Source: Deltaproteobacteria bacterium
Lineage (GTDB): Bacteria > Desulfobacterota > Syntrophia > Syntrophales > Smithellaceae
Assembly: GCA_026388535.1 (NCBI GenBank)
Contig: JAPLJP010000026.1
Location: forward strand, 1-64,000
DNA length: 64,000 nt
Reading direction: 5' to 3'
Shown: positions 33,970 through 43,027 of the stretch, piece by piece
How the letters are laid out: every line of letters begins with the position of its first letter
Position numbering within the stretch: position 1 is the stretch's first letter
Made by a program: the position numbers and the translations under genes
Notes under the pieces: generated by a model
Told to the model about the DNA's origin: nothing
Seen by the model: the letters and a program-made list of their open reading frames with translations, nothing else
Database searches by the model: none

Positions 33970-34515
33970 TTTGTTCCTCCTTTTGAAGGTTTCCCTCCCG
34001 TAAAAATAAATCTGTAATGAAAAATAAAAACTCTTGATTAAGGAATGTACTCATACAGAAATATTTGTCAACACTTTTTTGCATTTTTGTCATAAAAAAA
34101 TAAAAATAATTTTTGAAGGCGTTTTCCTTGAAAAAAATATTTCTGATTCCCCGGTGATATTTTTGCCGGCTTAATGGTTAAGTTCTATTATTTATCGGGC
34201 AAAATATAAAATCATCAATGTTGCGCTAACACCCGTGGAGTCTATGTCAGAACAAGATGGAAGAGGCTGTCGGAGGAATAGGAACGTTCCAAGGGAAACG
34301 CGAATTCTTTTGAAAAAATGAATGGGGAGGTCTGGTTATGACCAGTTATGTTCATCTGTAGCTCATCGGGCGGGCGGAGCATGTTTAGTTAAAGATCGGG
34401 GGAAGTTTGTCGAACGGAAAAAAGAAATAGGCAAAAAGAATGTTTTTTAGTAAAACGAAAACGTTCCTTCAAAAGATAAATAAAAATGTTTCCAATGTGA
34501 ACGCGGAGATCATCA
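33970..34515. other. Divergent intergenic region between kamA and mutM
   Basis: 546 bp. The kamA side holds a good minus-strand promoter (34044-34071). The remainder includes a hairpin CTGGT/ACCAG (34332-34345) and a G-rich segment (CGGGCGGGCGG near 34367). A 25-codon ATG frame at 34224 has no recognisable product. No lysine-riboswitch features were recognised. Otherwise nothing identified. Confidence 0.5.
34044..34071 (-). promoter_or_regulatory. Sigma-70 promoter of kamA operon
   Basis: On the minus strand TTGACA (34071-34066), 16-nt spacer, TACATT (34049-34044). The implied start of transcription is about 70 nt upstream of the kamA ATG. Confidence 0.6.
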
Positions 34516-35289
34516 ATGCCCGAATTGCCTGAAGTAGAAACTCTCAGCTGTCAACTGCAAGAAAAGATTTGCGGCAGGAAGATATTGGCTACTGAGGTTT
34601 ACGACAGTAAACTGGCCGATATTAAAAATCTTAAAGGAAGAATAATCACGGCGGTTGAACGCAAGGGAAAAACGATAGCCATTCTGCTCGATGACGGGAA
34701 TTTCGTGTTAATACATCTGCGCATGACGGGAAGACTTTTTTGGCAGGAGGATTCAACAAGGCCGAAACATAGCCGCTGGAGAATAACTTTTGTCGGTGGC
34801 AATGTCTTTCTTATCGATCCACGCCGTTTTGCCACAATCAAGATAATTAAGAAAGTTGAAAGCCAGCCCTCCAAAGATATTTTTAAGGAATTTGATCTCA
34901 AAGATTTCATAAAAAATCATGGAAGCCGCAGAGCAAAAGTTAAATCGCTGATTATGGATCAAAGAGCCGTGGCGGGAATAGGCAACATTTATGCGAGTGA
35001 GATTTTACACAGGGCCGGTATTCATCCCGAACGAATAGCGGCAACTCTGACGAAAGATGACTGGAAAAAAATATTCCATCAGGCCAAAGCCGTATTAAAA
35101 ACAGCGATTAGAAAAAGAGGCACTTCAATTTCCGATTGGCGCGATTTGTATGGTCGCAAAGGCGAAAACCAACACGAGTTGAAAGCTTATGGACAGGTAG
35201 GAAAACGCTGTTCAATTTGCGGTGGCACAATTTGCCGGATAAAACAAGGTGGACGCGGCACTTTTTATTGTCCCAGTTGTCAAAAGTAG
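34516..35289 (+). CDS. mutM: Formamidopyrimidine-DNA glycosylase
   Basis: 257-aa bifunctional glycosylase/AP lyase removing 8-oxoguanine and formamidopyrimidines. N-terminal catalytic PELPEVETL (Pro2, Glu3), the beta-hairpin lysine region VERKGKTIAI, MDQRAVAGIGNIYASEILHRAGI (helix-two-turns-helix) and a C-terminal zinc finger CSICGGTICRIKQGGRGTFYCPSC. About a dozen residues shorter than the usual ~270. RBS GGAG. Stands alone. Confidence 0.97.
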   Translation: MPELPEVETLSCQLQEKICGRKILATEVYDSKLADIKNLKGRIITAVERKGKTIAILLDDGNFVLIHLRMTGRLFWQEDSTRPKHSRWRITFVGGNVFLIDPRRFATIKIIKKVESQPSKDIFKEFDLKDFIKNHGSRRAKVKSLIMDQRAVAGIGNIYASEILHRAGIHPERIAATLTKDDWKKIFHQAKAVLKTAIRKRGTSISDWRDLYGRKGENQHELKAYGQVGKRCSICGGTICRIKQGGRGTFYCPSCQK

Positions 35290-35312
35290 CGCATACGATA
35301 AAAAATGAACAT

Positions 35313-35819
35313 TTAAAAATTATTTATTGGCTTATAAGCTTCAATGATCAATTGACGTATTTTGCTTTTCGGAGGCACATCGCCAACAGAGACAACCTTA
35401 TTATTTATTACCAGAGCGGGAGATCCTAAAAGTTTGTAGCGCGCTATTTCCTTAACATCGGTAATGTGTCTAAGGCTGGCGGCAATTTTCATTTCGGATA
35501 ATAAATCGCGCACATCATTTTCCAACTGACCACAACGCGCGCAGCCCATACCCACAACTTCGATATTAAGTCCGCGGACAGTTTCTTCGGCGACAAGTAT
35601 TCCTTCTGCTATCTTGAATTCTCTTAAAAGCGCGTTCCCATAAGAGTCAAGCGCGGAAGGCGGCACGTAATTATTAATAGAAATGTCTTTGAGCAGACTA
35701 TTTTTGATTTCTTCATCACTATTGGCCTGCAAGCTTATTTTTTTTATAGCATCGTCTAACCCGACGATACCAACCAGGCGGCCATTAATCATAATTTGTT
35801 TTATTTTATCTTCAGCCAT
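35313..35819 (-). CDS. Thioredoxin-like small redox protein with extra N-terminal domain
   Basis: 168 aa from ATG 35819 (the track's TTG at 35861 adds a low-complexity AT-rich stretch). The C-terminal ~80 residues are a thioredoxin_3-type domain: LNIEVVGMGCARCGQLENDVRDLL with a CxxC (CARC) and GSPALVINNKVVSVGDVPPKSKIRQLI. The N-terminal ~75 residues (KQIMINGRLVGIVGLDDAIKKI) form a separate small domain not identified. Similar thioredoxin_3 proteins act in redox or arsenic/heavy-metal-linked operons, but no such genes adjoin. Convergent with mutM. Confidence 0.8.
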   Translation of the reverse strand: MAEDKIKQIMINGRLVGIVGLDDAIKKISLQANSDEEIKNSLLKDISINNYVPPSALDSYGNALLREFKIAEGILVAEETVRGLNIEVVGMGCARCGQLENDVRDLLSEMKIAASLRHITDVKEIARYKLLGSPALVINNKVVSVGDVPPKSKIRQLIIEAYKPINNF

Positions 35820-35940
35820 ATATTTTTTTGTAAATTTATTAGTGTGTGACGATTTCGTCAAGTAAGAAATTTGATTTTATACAAATTTTGTATTTGGATA
35901 TTAAAATTAAGCACTTAGTATTATTTGTTTTCTGATTTTT

Positions 35941-35955
35941 TAAAACAATGTTTCA
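35941..35955. promoter_or_regulatory. TetR operator O1
   Basis: TAAAACAATGTTTCA, an imperfect copy of the 15-bp palindrome TGAAACAWTGTTTCA, centred 31 bp from O2 and just upstream of the -35 box. Confidence 0.7.
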
Positions 35956-35963
35956 TTTATTGC

Positions 35964-35992
35964 TTGACATTTGAAACAATGTTTCATATTTG
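35964..35992 (+). promoter_or_regulatory. tetR promoter with embedded operator
   Basis: TTGACA (35964-35969), 17-nt spacer, TATTTG (35987-35992). The spacer is filled by operator O2, so binding would block RNA polymerase; the gene is probably autorepressed. Confidence 0.65.
35972..35986. promoter_or_regulatory. TetR operator O2
   Basis: TGAAACAATGTTTCA, a perfect odd palindrome. The same 15-mer palindrome occurs at 58388-58402, and a near copy at 58357-58371, at the same 31-bp spacing. Confidence 0.75.
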
Positions 35993-36019
35993 TAAGCAAA
36001 TGTGAAGATAGAAGGTATT

Positions 36020-36616
36020 ATGATAACAGAAAAACCAGTAATCCCTGAAAAAATAAAAGAACGTCTGTATCCTGTAGTGTTGCGACAGTTTTCCATGAAA
36101 GATTTCCACGCTGCCAATATACGTGATATATCAAAAGAAAGTGGAATCAGCACAGGAACAATCTACAAATATTTTTCATCAAAGGAAGATCTTCTTTTTT
36201 CAATCATTGACGAACAATTGCGCGACCTGGCATCATTGCTGAGGATGCATCTTGCGGGAACCGAGGATATACGCGAGATGTTCAGAAAGTTGTTCTGGGT
36301 CACGATGAATTTCTTCGATAACAATCCCGATCTTGCGATTACGGTTTTTATAACGGTTCCACTTAAAAGTTTTATGGCGAACAAATCTTATAAAAGAAAA
36401 ACTGAAATAGATATATTAAACGGTATAATCGAAAAGGCAAAAAAAAGAGGCGCGGTTATTTCAGATATTGAAAGCCATTATTGTGCCGATCTTTATATAA
36501 TGACAACTCACAGGCATATACAAAATTGGTATGTCCATGGAATGAAATGGAAACTTGCCGACACGATAAATAATTTTTTCGATTTTTTCTGGAAAGTTGT
36601 CGCGCCTCTAGCGTAA
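36020..36616 (+). CDS. TetR-family transcriptional regulator of the lipid island
   Basis: 198-aa repressor. N-terminal helix-turn-helix at ~20-60 (DFHAANIRDISKESGISTGTIYKYFSSKEDLLFSIIDEQL), C-terminal all-helical ligand/dimer domain with no known signature. The ATG at 36020 has AGAAGG 5 nt upstream and is preferred to GTG 36002. Two operator palindromes sit in its own promoter, and the identical arrangement occurs before the minus-strand acyl-CoA dehydrogenase operon at 58 kb. This is like FadR/PsrA-type TetR regulators that release DNA on binding acyl-CoA; the ligand is inferred from context. Confidence 0.9.
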   Translation: MITEKPVIPEKIKERLYPVVLRQFSMKDFHAANIRDISKESGISTGTIYKYFSSKEDLLFSIIDEQLRDLASLLRMHLAGTEDIREMFRKLFWVTMNFFDNNPDLAITVFITVPLKSFMANKSYKRKTEIDILNGIIEKAKKRGAVISDIESHYCADLYIMTTHRHIQNWYVHGMKWKLADTINNFFDFFWKVVAPLA

Positions 36617-36799
36617 AGGAATCACTATAATATTTTTATTTGGTAAACCGGAAAAATTTAAAGATACAAGAGGTATAAGGGCACCGTAAGTATTAATAAT
36701 GAATTAAGTAGAACATCAGCGTATTGCTATCTAAGTGATTGATATAATACGTATAATATTTAGTTCATAAATATTATAAAATTGGAGTTGTATTAAAGA

Positions 36800-38983
36800 A
36801 TGGAAATGGAAAAAATAGATATTATTGAAAAAGCAAAGTCTCAAAAGCGAACGGCATTAACAGAGGCTGAAGCAAAGGAAGTATTAAAAAAATATGGCAT
36901 TCCGGTAGTAGAAGAAAAAGCCGTTAAAACTATAGAAGAAGCGGAAATGGCAGCGGAAAAAATCAGTTATCCTGTAGTTTTAAAAGGATTGGGTTCTCGT
37001 CTTACACATAAAACAGAAAAAGGTTTGGTTAAGCTGAATTTAAAAAATAAGGAAGATGTTCGCTCTGCGGCGCTATATATAAAGGAAGCAGCCGGAAGTG
37101 ACTTAGAAGGTTTTTTAATTCAGCCGATGCTGGAAGGCAAGAGAGAGTTTGTTGCCGGTCTTTTCCATGACGAACAATTTGGCGCCACAGTAATGTTTGG
37201 CTTAGGTGGAATTTTTACAGAAGCAATCGGAGATGTTGTTTTCCGCCTGGCTCCCCTTGATGATAACGAAGCAGGAAAAATGATTGACGAGTTGCATGCA
37301 CAGAAATTACTGGGTGCGTTTCGCGGAGAAAATGCCCCGGACAAAAGCGCTCTGATTAAAACGCTTGTCGGTTTATCCCGGATTGGCATGGAAATACCGG
37401 ACATAAAAGAAATAGATATTAATCCTTTACTGGTTACGGCGGAAGGCAAGGTTACGGCTGTTGACGCTCTCGTTGTTTTGGGGAAAGCAATAGATCAAAG
37501 AATAACCCCTTTGCCGGTGAAGCCCAAAGATATTGAAAAAATATTTTATCCGAAATCAATTGCTTTTGTTGGCGCTTCTGCAAATCTTAGCAAATGGGGA
37601 CATTTGGTATACACTAATGTTGTTGCCGGGCAATACCAGGGGAAATTTTATTTAGTAAATGCCAAAGGTGAAGAAATTGCCGGTAATACTGTTTATAAAT
37701 CCGTTACAGAAATTCCTGGTCCGGTTGATCTCGCTGTTATTACAGTCCCCGCAGATAAGGTTTTGTCTCTAATACCTGAGATGAAGAAAAAGGCGATAAA
37801 AAGTGTATTACTTATATCGTCCGGTTTTAGTGAAACCGGCGCGGAAGGCAGGGTATTGGAAAATGAACTGGTAGAAAAAGCTCGAGAAGCAGGAATTTTA
37901 ATTCTTGGCCCCAATACAATGGGAATATGCAATCCCCACATATCTCTTTATTGCATGGGAACGCATGTGAGACCAAAAGCGGGAAGCACAGTTTTGGTTA
38001 CTCAATCAGGAAATTTGGGAACGCAATTATTGGCTTTTGCCGAAAAAGAAGGCATTGGCATCCGCGCGTTTGGCGGTTCAGGCAATGAAGCAATGATAAC
38101 AATTGAAGACGCTTTGGAAGGATTTGAAGTTGATGAGCTGACTAAAACAGTTGTTTTGTACATAGAAAGTATTAAAAACGGCCGAAGATTTTTTGAAGCG
38201 GCAAAACGTGTTGGCAGAAAAAAACCGATTATCGCCTTAAAAGGCGGGCGCACAGAGGCCGGCGCCCATGCGGCGGCCAGCCATACGGGCGCGATGGCTT
38301 CTGATATAAAAGTTTTTAAAGCAGCATGCCGGCAAGCAGGGATCATACAAGTAGAACACCCCATGGACTTGCTGGATCTTTCTGCGGCATTTTCCTCGTT
38401 ACCGTTGCCCCGAGGGAAAAAGGTTGGCGTTTTGACTTTAGGTGGAGGCTGGGGTGTTGTTGCCTCAGATTTATGCGTGGAAAATGGCTTGGAGATACCA
38501 AAATTATCAGAGGATGTAATTTCTCACATTAATAAATTGCTGCCGCCGTTTTGGAGCCACGCTAACCCGATAGATGTAGTCGGGGACATGAATACAGAGA
38601 CATATATGACAATTCTCGAAAAACTTCTTCAATGGTCTGAATGTGATGCCATAATCCACATGGGTATTATCGGAAGAATAATGATAATAAAAGCGACGCT
38701 GGAATCGACTATTGCTTTAGATAAGAAATATGATCGTAAATTTTTAGAAAAATCTTTGCGTTATCTGGAAGATTTTGAACAAAAGTCTATAGAGCGAACG
38801 GTAAAATTAATGGAAAAATATGATAAACCAATAATAGGGGTTTATTTGCTCAATGATGATAAATCACGAACAATAACTGATGTCGAAGACTGCAAATATA
38901 AAGGAGTAAACTTTATTACTCCAGAGAGGGCCGTTAAGGCATTAGCTAGAATGTATCAATATGCAGAATGGCTGAAGGGATAG
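36800..38983 (+). CDS. Acyl-CoA synthetase, ADP-forming (fused beta-alpha)
   Basis: 727-aa protein. Residues ~10-235 are the ATP-grasp beta part (LTEAEAKEVLKKYGIPVVEEKAV, LKGLGSRLTHKTEKGLVKLNL, EIDINPLLVTAEG). Residues ~245-727 are the CoA-binding and succinyl-CoA-synthetase-like alpha part (YPKSIAFVGASANLSKWGH, GPNTMGICNP, TQSGNLG, phospho-His region AAASHTGAMASD). It reversibly forms ATP from ADP, phosphate and an acyl-CoA, so it can conserve energy from acetyl- or acyl-CoA without pyrophosphate loss. The beta-first domain order is a known fused arrangement. A parS-like palindrome begins one base after its stop codon. Confidence 0.93.
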   Translation: MEMEKIDIIEKAKSQKRTALTEAEAKEVLKKYGIPVVEEKAVKTIEEAEMAAEKISYPVVLKGLGSRLTHKTEKGLVKLNLKNKEDVRSAALYIKEAAGSDLEGFLIQPMLEGKREFVAGLFHDEQFGATVMFGLGGIFTEAIGDVVFRLAPLDDNEAGKMIDELHAQKLLGAFRGENAPDKSALIKTLVGLSRIGMEIPDIKEIDINPLLVTAEGKVTAVDALVVLGKAIDQRITPLPVKPKDIEKIFYPKSIAFVGASANLSKWGHLVYTNVVAGQYQGKFYLVNAKGEEIAGNTVYKSVTEIPGPVDLAVITVPADKVLSLIPEMKKKAIKSVLLISSGFSETGAEGRVLENELVEKAREAGILILGPNTMGICNPHISLYCMGTHVRPKAGSTVLVTQSGNLGTQLLAFAEKEGIGIRAFGGSGNEAMITIEDALEGFEVDELTKTVVLYIESIKNGRRFFEAAKRVGRKKPIIALKGGRTEAGAHAAASHTGAMASDIKVFKAACRQAGIIQVEHPMDLLDLSAAFSSLPLPRGKKVGVLTLGGGWGVVASDLCVENGLEIPKLSEDVISHINKLLPPFWSHANPIDVVGDMNTETYMTILEKLLQWSECDAIIHMGIIGRIMIIKATLESTIALDKKYDRKFLEKSLRYLEDFEQKSIERTVKLMEKYDKPIIGVYLLNDDKSRTITDVEDCKYKGVNFITPERAVKALARMYQYAEWLKG

Positions 38984-38999
38984 TGTTTCACGTGAAACA
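38984..38999. other. parS-like centromere site
   Basis: TGTTTCACGTGAAACA, a perfect 16-bp palindrome identical to the consensus parS bound by chromosomal ParB. parS sites cluster near the replication origin; gyrB and gyrA at the left end are often origin-linked too. It differs from the TetR operator, which has the half-sites in the opposite order. Confidence 0.85.
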
Positions 39000-39263
39000 T
39001 TTTTATTCATTCCGTGTCGGGGTGAGCGATAAAACTAAAATCTCCGGAGTTACTCACTTCGTCAATTTATCGTTGCGGATAGATACCTACAGTATCTTCT
39101 AAGCAATCGATACCCCACATTTTGTGGCCAAAGTTTCTTTGACATATAAAATCTAAATTCTTATGGATCAACTATGAATAAGCAATGTTTTATCAAATAT
39201 CAAAAAAATGTTGGTTGAAGCAGGATCCGGTCTTTTTGATCTTATAATAAAAGGAGGTTTTTT

Positions 39264-40115
39264 ATGGCACTTAATGAAAAGGTAATTGGAAAGAAGTACT
39301 CAGTCCCACCTGTAGAAATATCAGCTCATGAAAGCATTTATTATGCTTTGGCCTACGGCGATGATAATGACGCCTATTTCGACAACCGGCGAGAGGGCGG
39401 CATCATTGCCCCTCCCATGTATGCCGTGAAATATGCGTCGGGTCCGGTAGTAGAAATCATTATGGACCAGGAAGTGGGCCTTAATTTCATGATGGTGGTG
39501 CACTATTCTCAAGAATTTGAGTGGCTGAAACCCGTCAAGCCCAATGACAGTATCAAAACCGAAGGCGTAATCAAAAAGATCGAGATCAAGGAAAAGGGCA
39601 GCATTTTGGGTTGGGAGACGATAAGCACCAACCAAAATGGTGAAATAGTGCTCAAGGCCAATTGGGAATTCTTCGACCGGAGTGCCGGTTCAGGAATACC
39701 TGAAGAGAAAAAAGAGGAAGAAGCGCAGGTACACGATATATTGTGGACTCAGGCCGTGAAGGTCAAAAATGGACAAACTTTCATCTACGCGGAGCCATCG
39801 GGAGACTACAACCCCATCCATGCGGACGATGCTTTTGCCAAGCAGGTCGGTCTTCCCGGCATCATACTTCAGGGACTTTGCACCATGGCCTTTGCCCATA
39901 AGGCTGTGACGGACAATCTTACCGGTCCGTATAGAAATCCACTGCTGGTGAAGAAGCTGAAAGTCCGTTTCGCCCGCCCGTTACTGCCTGGCCAGACCAT
40001 CACCTACCAGGCCTACAAGATCGGTACGGAAGCGGGAGGAACAAAGTACGGCATTATTGCCAGAAATGACGAAGGGAAAGACGTACTTCGAGATTGTTGG
40101 TGTATCATCGGATAA
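39264..40115 (+). CDS. Two-hotdog MaoC-type 2-enoyl-CoA hydratase
   Basis: 283-aa (R)-specific enoyl-CoA hydratase of the hydratase-2 type found in peroxisomal MFE-2. The N-terminal hotdog (~1-145) is non-catalytic and binds the acyl chain. The C-terminal hotdog (~155-283) carries the catalytic signature EPSGDYNPIHADDAFAKQVGLPGIILQGLCTMAF. Suited to long or branched acyl chains. RBS AAAGGAGG. Followed by the MFE-2-like dehydrogenase, which would oxidise its (3R)-hydroxyacyl-CoA product. Confidence 0.93.
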   Translation: MALNEKVIGKKYSVPPVEISAHESIYYALAYGDDNDAYFDNRREGGIIAPPMYAVKYASGPVVEIIMDQEVGLNFMMVVHYSQEFEWLKPVKPNDSIKTEGVIKKIEIKEKGSILGWETISTNQNGEIVLKANWEFFDRSAGSGIPEEKKEEEAQVHDILWTQAVKVKNGQTFIYAEPSGDYNPIHADDAFAKQVGLPGIILQGLCTMAFAHKAVTDNLTGPYRNPLLVKKLKVRFARPLLPGQTITYQAYKIGTEAGGTKYGIIARNDEGKDVLRDCWCIIG

Positions 40116-40219
40116 TTCCCGATTTCAAAGCGAAAATGATATCGAGTGTACAACAAGGCCAACAAAGATAGCGCTTTGATTCGGAATTGGAATAAAATTA
40201 AATTTTCTAGGAGGATAAT

Positions 40220-41128
40220 ATGTCAGAAATAAGATTTGATGGAAGAGTAGCAATCGTGACCGGAGCGGGAGCGGGTTTGGGTCGTTCCTATGCGTTAGAT
40301 TTTGCCAAAAGAGGCGCCAAGGTAGTCGTCAACGATCTAGGAGGGGCCCGCGACGGTTCCGGAGCCAGCCATAGTGCGGCCGATGTGGTTGTCAATGAGA
40401 TCAAGGCGCTGGGCGGCCAAGCCGTTGCCAACTATGATTCCGTGGCAACAGTCGCCGGTGGAGAGAACATCGTCAAGACCGCCGTTGACGCTTTTGGCAA
40501 GGTTGATATATTGATAAACAATGCCGGAATTCTCCGCGATAAAAGTTTTGCTAAGATGACGGAAGATGAGTGGGACCTGCTAATCAGCGTTCATCTCCGT
40601 GGTGCCTACTGCGTGACTAAACCGGCTTTCAACGTGATGCGCGATAATCAATATGGTCGTATCGTCTGCACCACTTCCGGTGCTGGCCTTTATGGCAATT
40701 TCGGCCAGGCCAATTACAGTTCCGCCAAGATGGGGCTGGTTGGACTCATGAACGTCCTGAACATCGAAGGCGCCAAATACAACATCAAGACGAATACCAT
40801 CGCCCCGGTTGCCGCCTCCCGATTGACCGAGGACGTTCTACCGCCTGACCTGTTTAATAAATTGAAACCGGATTATATAATGCCCATAGTCCTTTTCCTC
40901 GCTTCCGAGGCCAATCAAGATTCCGGCATGATCTTCAACTGCGGGGCCGGCTGGTACAGTCGTACGGCTATTGTTTGTGCCAAAGGCGTTACCATCGGCG
41001 ATGGCAAACGGCCGATAAAACCGGAAGAGATCCAGGATAACTGGAGTGTAATCAAGGGGCTGGACGAGGCGAAACCGCTGGGCAGCGTAGCCGAATCTTT
41101 CGAATATATGATGCCGCTTCTCAAATAA
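40220..41128 (+). CDS. (3R)-hydroxyacyl-CoA dehydrogenase, SDR family (MFE-2/HSD17B4-like)
   Basis: 302-aa short-chain dehydrogenase. NAD loop TGAGAGLGRSYALDFAKRGAKVVVNDLGG (T14-G20), NNAG at ~100-103, Ser153, Tyr166 and Lys170 in YSSAK. The sequence VVNDLGGARDGSGAS and the C-terminal part are those of the dehydrogenase domain of peroxisomal multifunctional enzyme 2. Consecutive with the hydratase-2, so the two genes reproduce the MFE-2 pathway as separate proteins. RBS TAGGAGG. A run of 10 G follows shortly after the stop. Confidence 0.95.
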   Translation: MSEIRFDGRVAIVTGAGAGLGRSYALDFAKRGAKVVVNDLGGARDGSGASHSAADVVVNEIKALGGQAVANYDSVATVAGGENIVKTAVDAFGKVDILINNAGILRDKSFAKMTEDEWDLLISVHLRGAYCVTKPAFNVMRDNQYGRIVCTTSGAGLYGNFGQANYSSAKMGLVGLMNVLNIEGAKYNIKTNTIAPVAASRLTEDVLPPDLFNKLKPDYIMPIVLFLASEANQDSGMIFNCGAGWYSRTAIVCAKGVTIGDGKRPIKPEEIQDNWSVIKGLDEAKPLGSVAESFEYMMPLLK

Positions 41129-41556
41129 GAAAATCTTTTTGGGGGGGGGGATTTGTAATCTCTCCCCAGGGATGTTTGACGGTATCATAAAAAACACTTG
41201 TTGTGTTATATCGGATGTAGTTAGAAACATTGAAATAATTAAAGATTTTTCGTCAATCTGTTCTTCAAATGGGTATAAATATGGGTAAAGTGTTGCTGAA
41301 AATGAGATAAAGATGCTAAATACTTAATATGTTTGACAGTTTATTCGTCAGGCTAAAAAATAAAATTAAAGTTGTTTCACTACTGTTCCAACGTTTTAGA
41401 TAGATGATGATGTGAAGTAGAGAAAACAATGAGAATAAGCAATGAAAAGTTATATACCTATTTGAAATATCTTTCTTCAGGATGCCATAGTCTCGCATTA
41501 AATTACGAGGATAGATGCAACCGCAACTAAAAAAACTAAAAAAATGGAGGGAAAAA
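41129..41556. other. Intergenic region with G10 tract
   Basis: 428 bp from the SDR stop to the chosen thiolase start. Contains a homopolymer of 10 G (41141-41150) and a small hairpin AACAC/GTGTT near 41190. GGAGGG at 41544-41549 is the thiolase RBS. Otherwise AT-rich without recognisable features; a promoter for thiolase is likely here. Confidence 0.5.
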
Positions 41557-42738
41557 ATGAGAAGAGTTAATGTTATTGGTGTTGGTATGACAAAATTTAC
41601 GTCACCCAAGGCTTTGCGTCCATACACGGAAATGGGTAAAGAAGCCCTTGCTGACGCTTTTAAAGATGCAGGTATCGAATATAAAGAAATCGAGCAAGCC
41701 TATTGCGGTTGGGTGTATGCCGACAGCTGTGCTGGCCAGAAGGTGCTCTATGATATGGGCATGACAGGTATTCCCATTTTCAACGTTAACAATAACTGCT
41801 CTACCGGATCGAACGCTCTCTTTTTGGCGCGCCAAGCAGTCGGCAGTGGTTTAGTTGAATGCGCCTTAGCGCTCGGTTTCGAGCAGATGAAGCCGGGGGC
41901 ACTGGGTATTGTCTTTGATGATCGCCCCATCCCCATGCAAACGTTTTTCGAAAAGACCTTTGAAGTTGTCCCGCCGACACCCGGCGCGGCTCCGGCGGCC
42001 ATGCTATTTGGCGGGGCCGGTTTTGAGCATCAAAAGAAATATGGTACCAAGAATGAGACTTTCGCGAAGATTGCCGTCAAGGCGCGCAAACATGCCGAGC
42101 ACAATGAGCGGGCCATCTTCAGGAACCTCGTAACGGTGGAGGAAGTGTTGGCTTCGCCGCCGCAGGCCCCACCCCTGACGCGGCTGCAATGTTGCCCACC
42201 GACCTGCGGCGCGGCTGCAGCAATTGTTTGTTCTGATAAATTTGCCAAGAAACACAAGATCAGCAAACCGATCTATATCGCGGCGCAATCCATGATCACG
42301 GATTTTGCCGGATCTTTTGAAAACCGAAGCTGCATGAGCATTTGCGGCTATGACATGACGGCCGCCGCGGCCAAGGCCGTATACAATGAGGCAGGCATCG
42401 GACCGGAAGATGTAAATGTGGTCGAGCTGCATGACTGCTTCACCGCTAATGAACTCATCACTTATGAGGGGCTGGGCCTGACCCCGGAAGGTACCGCAGA
42501 AAAATTCATAGAAGACGGTGACAACACTTACGGCGGTAAATATGTGACCAATCCTTCTGGTGGCTTGTTGTCTAAGGGACATCCGCTTGGCGCTACTGGC
42601 CTTGCCCAGTGCTCCGAACTTGTTTGGCAGCTTCGCGGTCAGGCAGGTGTTCGCCAAGTGGAAGGCGCCAAGATCGGTCTCCAGCACAATATCGGCCTTG
42701 GCGGAGCCTGTGTAGTAACCATGTACCGCAAGGATTGA
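41557..42738 (+). CDS. SCP2-type (sterol carrier protein x-like) thiolase
   Basis: 393-aa thiolase of the lipid-transfer/SCP-x subgroup. Nucleophile Cys81 in NVNNNCSTGSNALF; HDCFTANELI; NPSGGLLSKGHPLGATGLAQCSEL with the active-site His; and QHNIGLGGACVV. The SCP-x thiolases cleave 3-ketoacyl-CoAs with a 2-methyl branch as well as straight chains, so this fits branched-chain beta-oxidation. The track start adds 14 residues; ATG 41557 with GGAGGG 7 nt upstream gives the natural MRRVNVIGVGMTKF. Confidence 0.95.
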   Translation: MRRVNVIGVGMTKFTSPKALRPYTEMGKEALADAFKDAGIEYKEIEQAYCGWVYADSCAGQKVLYDMGMTGIPIFNVNNNCSTGSNALFLARQAVGSGLVECALALGFEQMKPGALGIVFDDRPIPMQTFFEKTFEVVPPTPGAAPAAMLFGGAGFEHQKKYGTKNETFAKIAVKARKHAEHNERAIFRNLVTVEEVLASPPQAPPLTRLQCCPPTCGAAAAIVCSDKFAKKHKISKPIYIAAQSMITDFAGSFENRSCMSICGYDMTAAAAKAVYNEAGIGPEDVNVVELHDCFTANELITYEGLGLTPEGTAEKFIEDGDNTYGGKYVTNPSGGLLSKGHPLGATGLAQCSELVWQLRGQAGVRQVEGAKIGLQHNIGLGGACVVTMYRKD

Positions 42739-42746
42739 GTAGTAAA

Positions 42747-42798
42747 CTGATTGCTTAAAGAAAGCGGGGGCATAATACCTGTTCTCAAATTAGAGGAA
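42747..42798 (+). repeat. Direct repeat R6, copy 1
   Basis: CTGATTGCTTAAAGAAAGCG followed by GGGGCATAATACCTGTTC and TCAAATTAG; a similar ~50-bp segment lies at 44417-44469 (CTGATTGCTT...CGGGGTCATGATACC TGTTCACAAATTAG). Both are in spacers following genes of the plus-strand island. Confidence 0.55.
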
Positions 42799-43027
42799 TA
42801 TAAATTTTATTTTTTCATAAGATATTTCTTCAGTATAATTGAACTTGGTATCGTTTCCGCAACAACATCCGCAACGCTGACCAGGATGTACTGTAAGGCT
42901 TTGTGTTGGTATGCGCTTTTATCACTATCAAGACGCTAGGCATCTTGCGCTTGAGCTTATGGCATTGATTGGGCGATAGGTGTAGACTGGTTCAGCCTGT
43001 TACATTTAAAAAAGGGGGGATAAATAA

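Noticed and set aside
33970-34515. Lysine riboswitch upstream of kamA
   Set aside because: No recognisable L-box pattern by eye and the predicted leader from the promoter is only about 70 nt; covariance-model search would settle it.
38984-38999. Considered as another TetR operator because it contains GAAACA/TGTTTC
   Set aside because: Half-sites are in the opposite order and around ACGT; it equals parS exactly and lacks the paired 31-bp arrangement.
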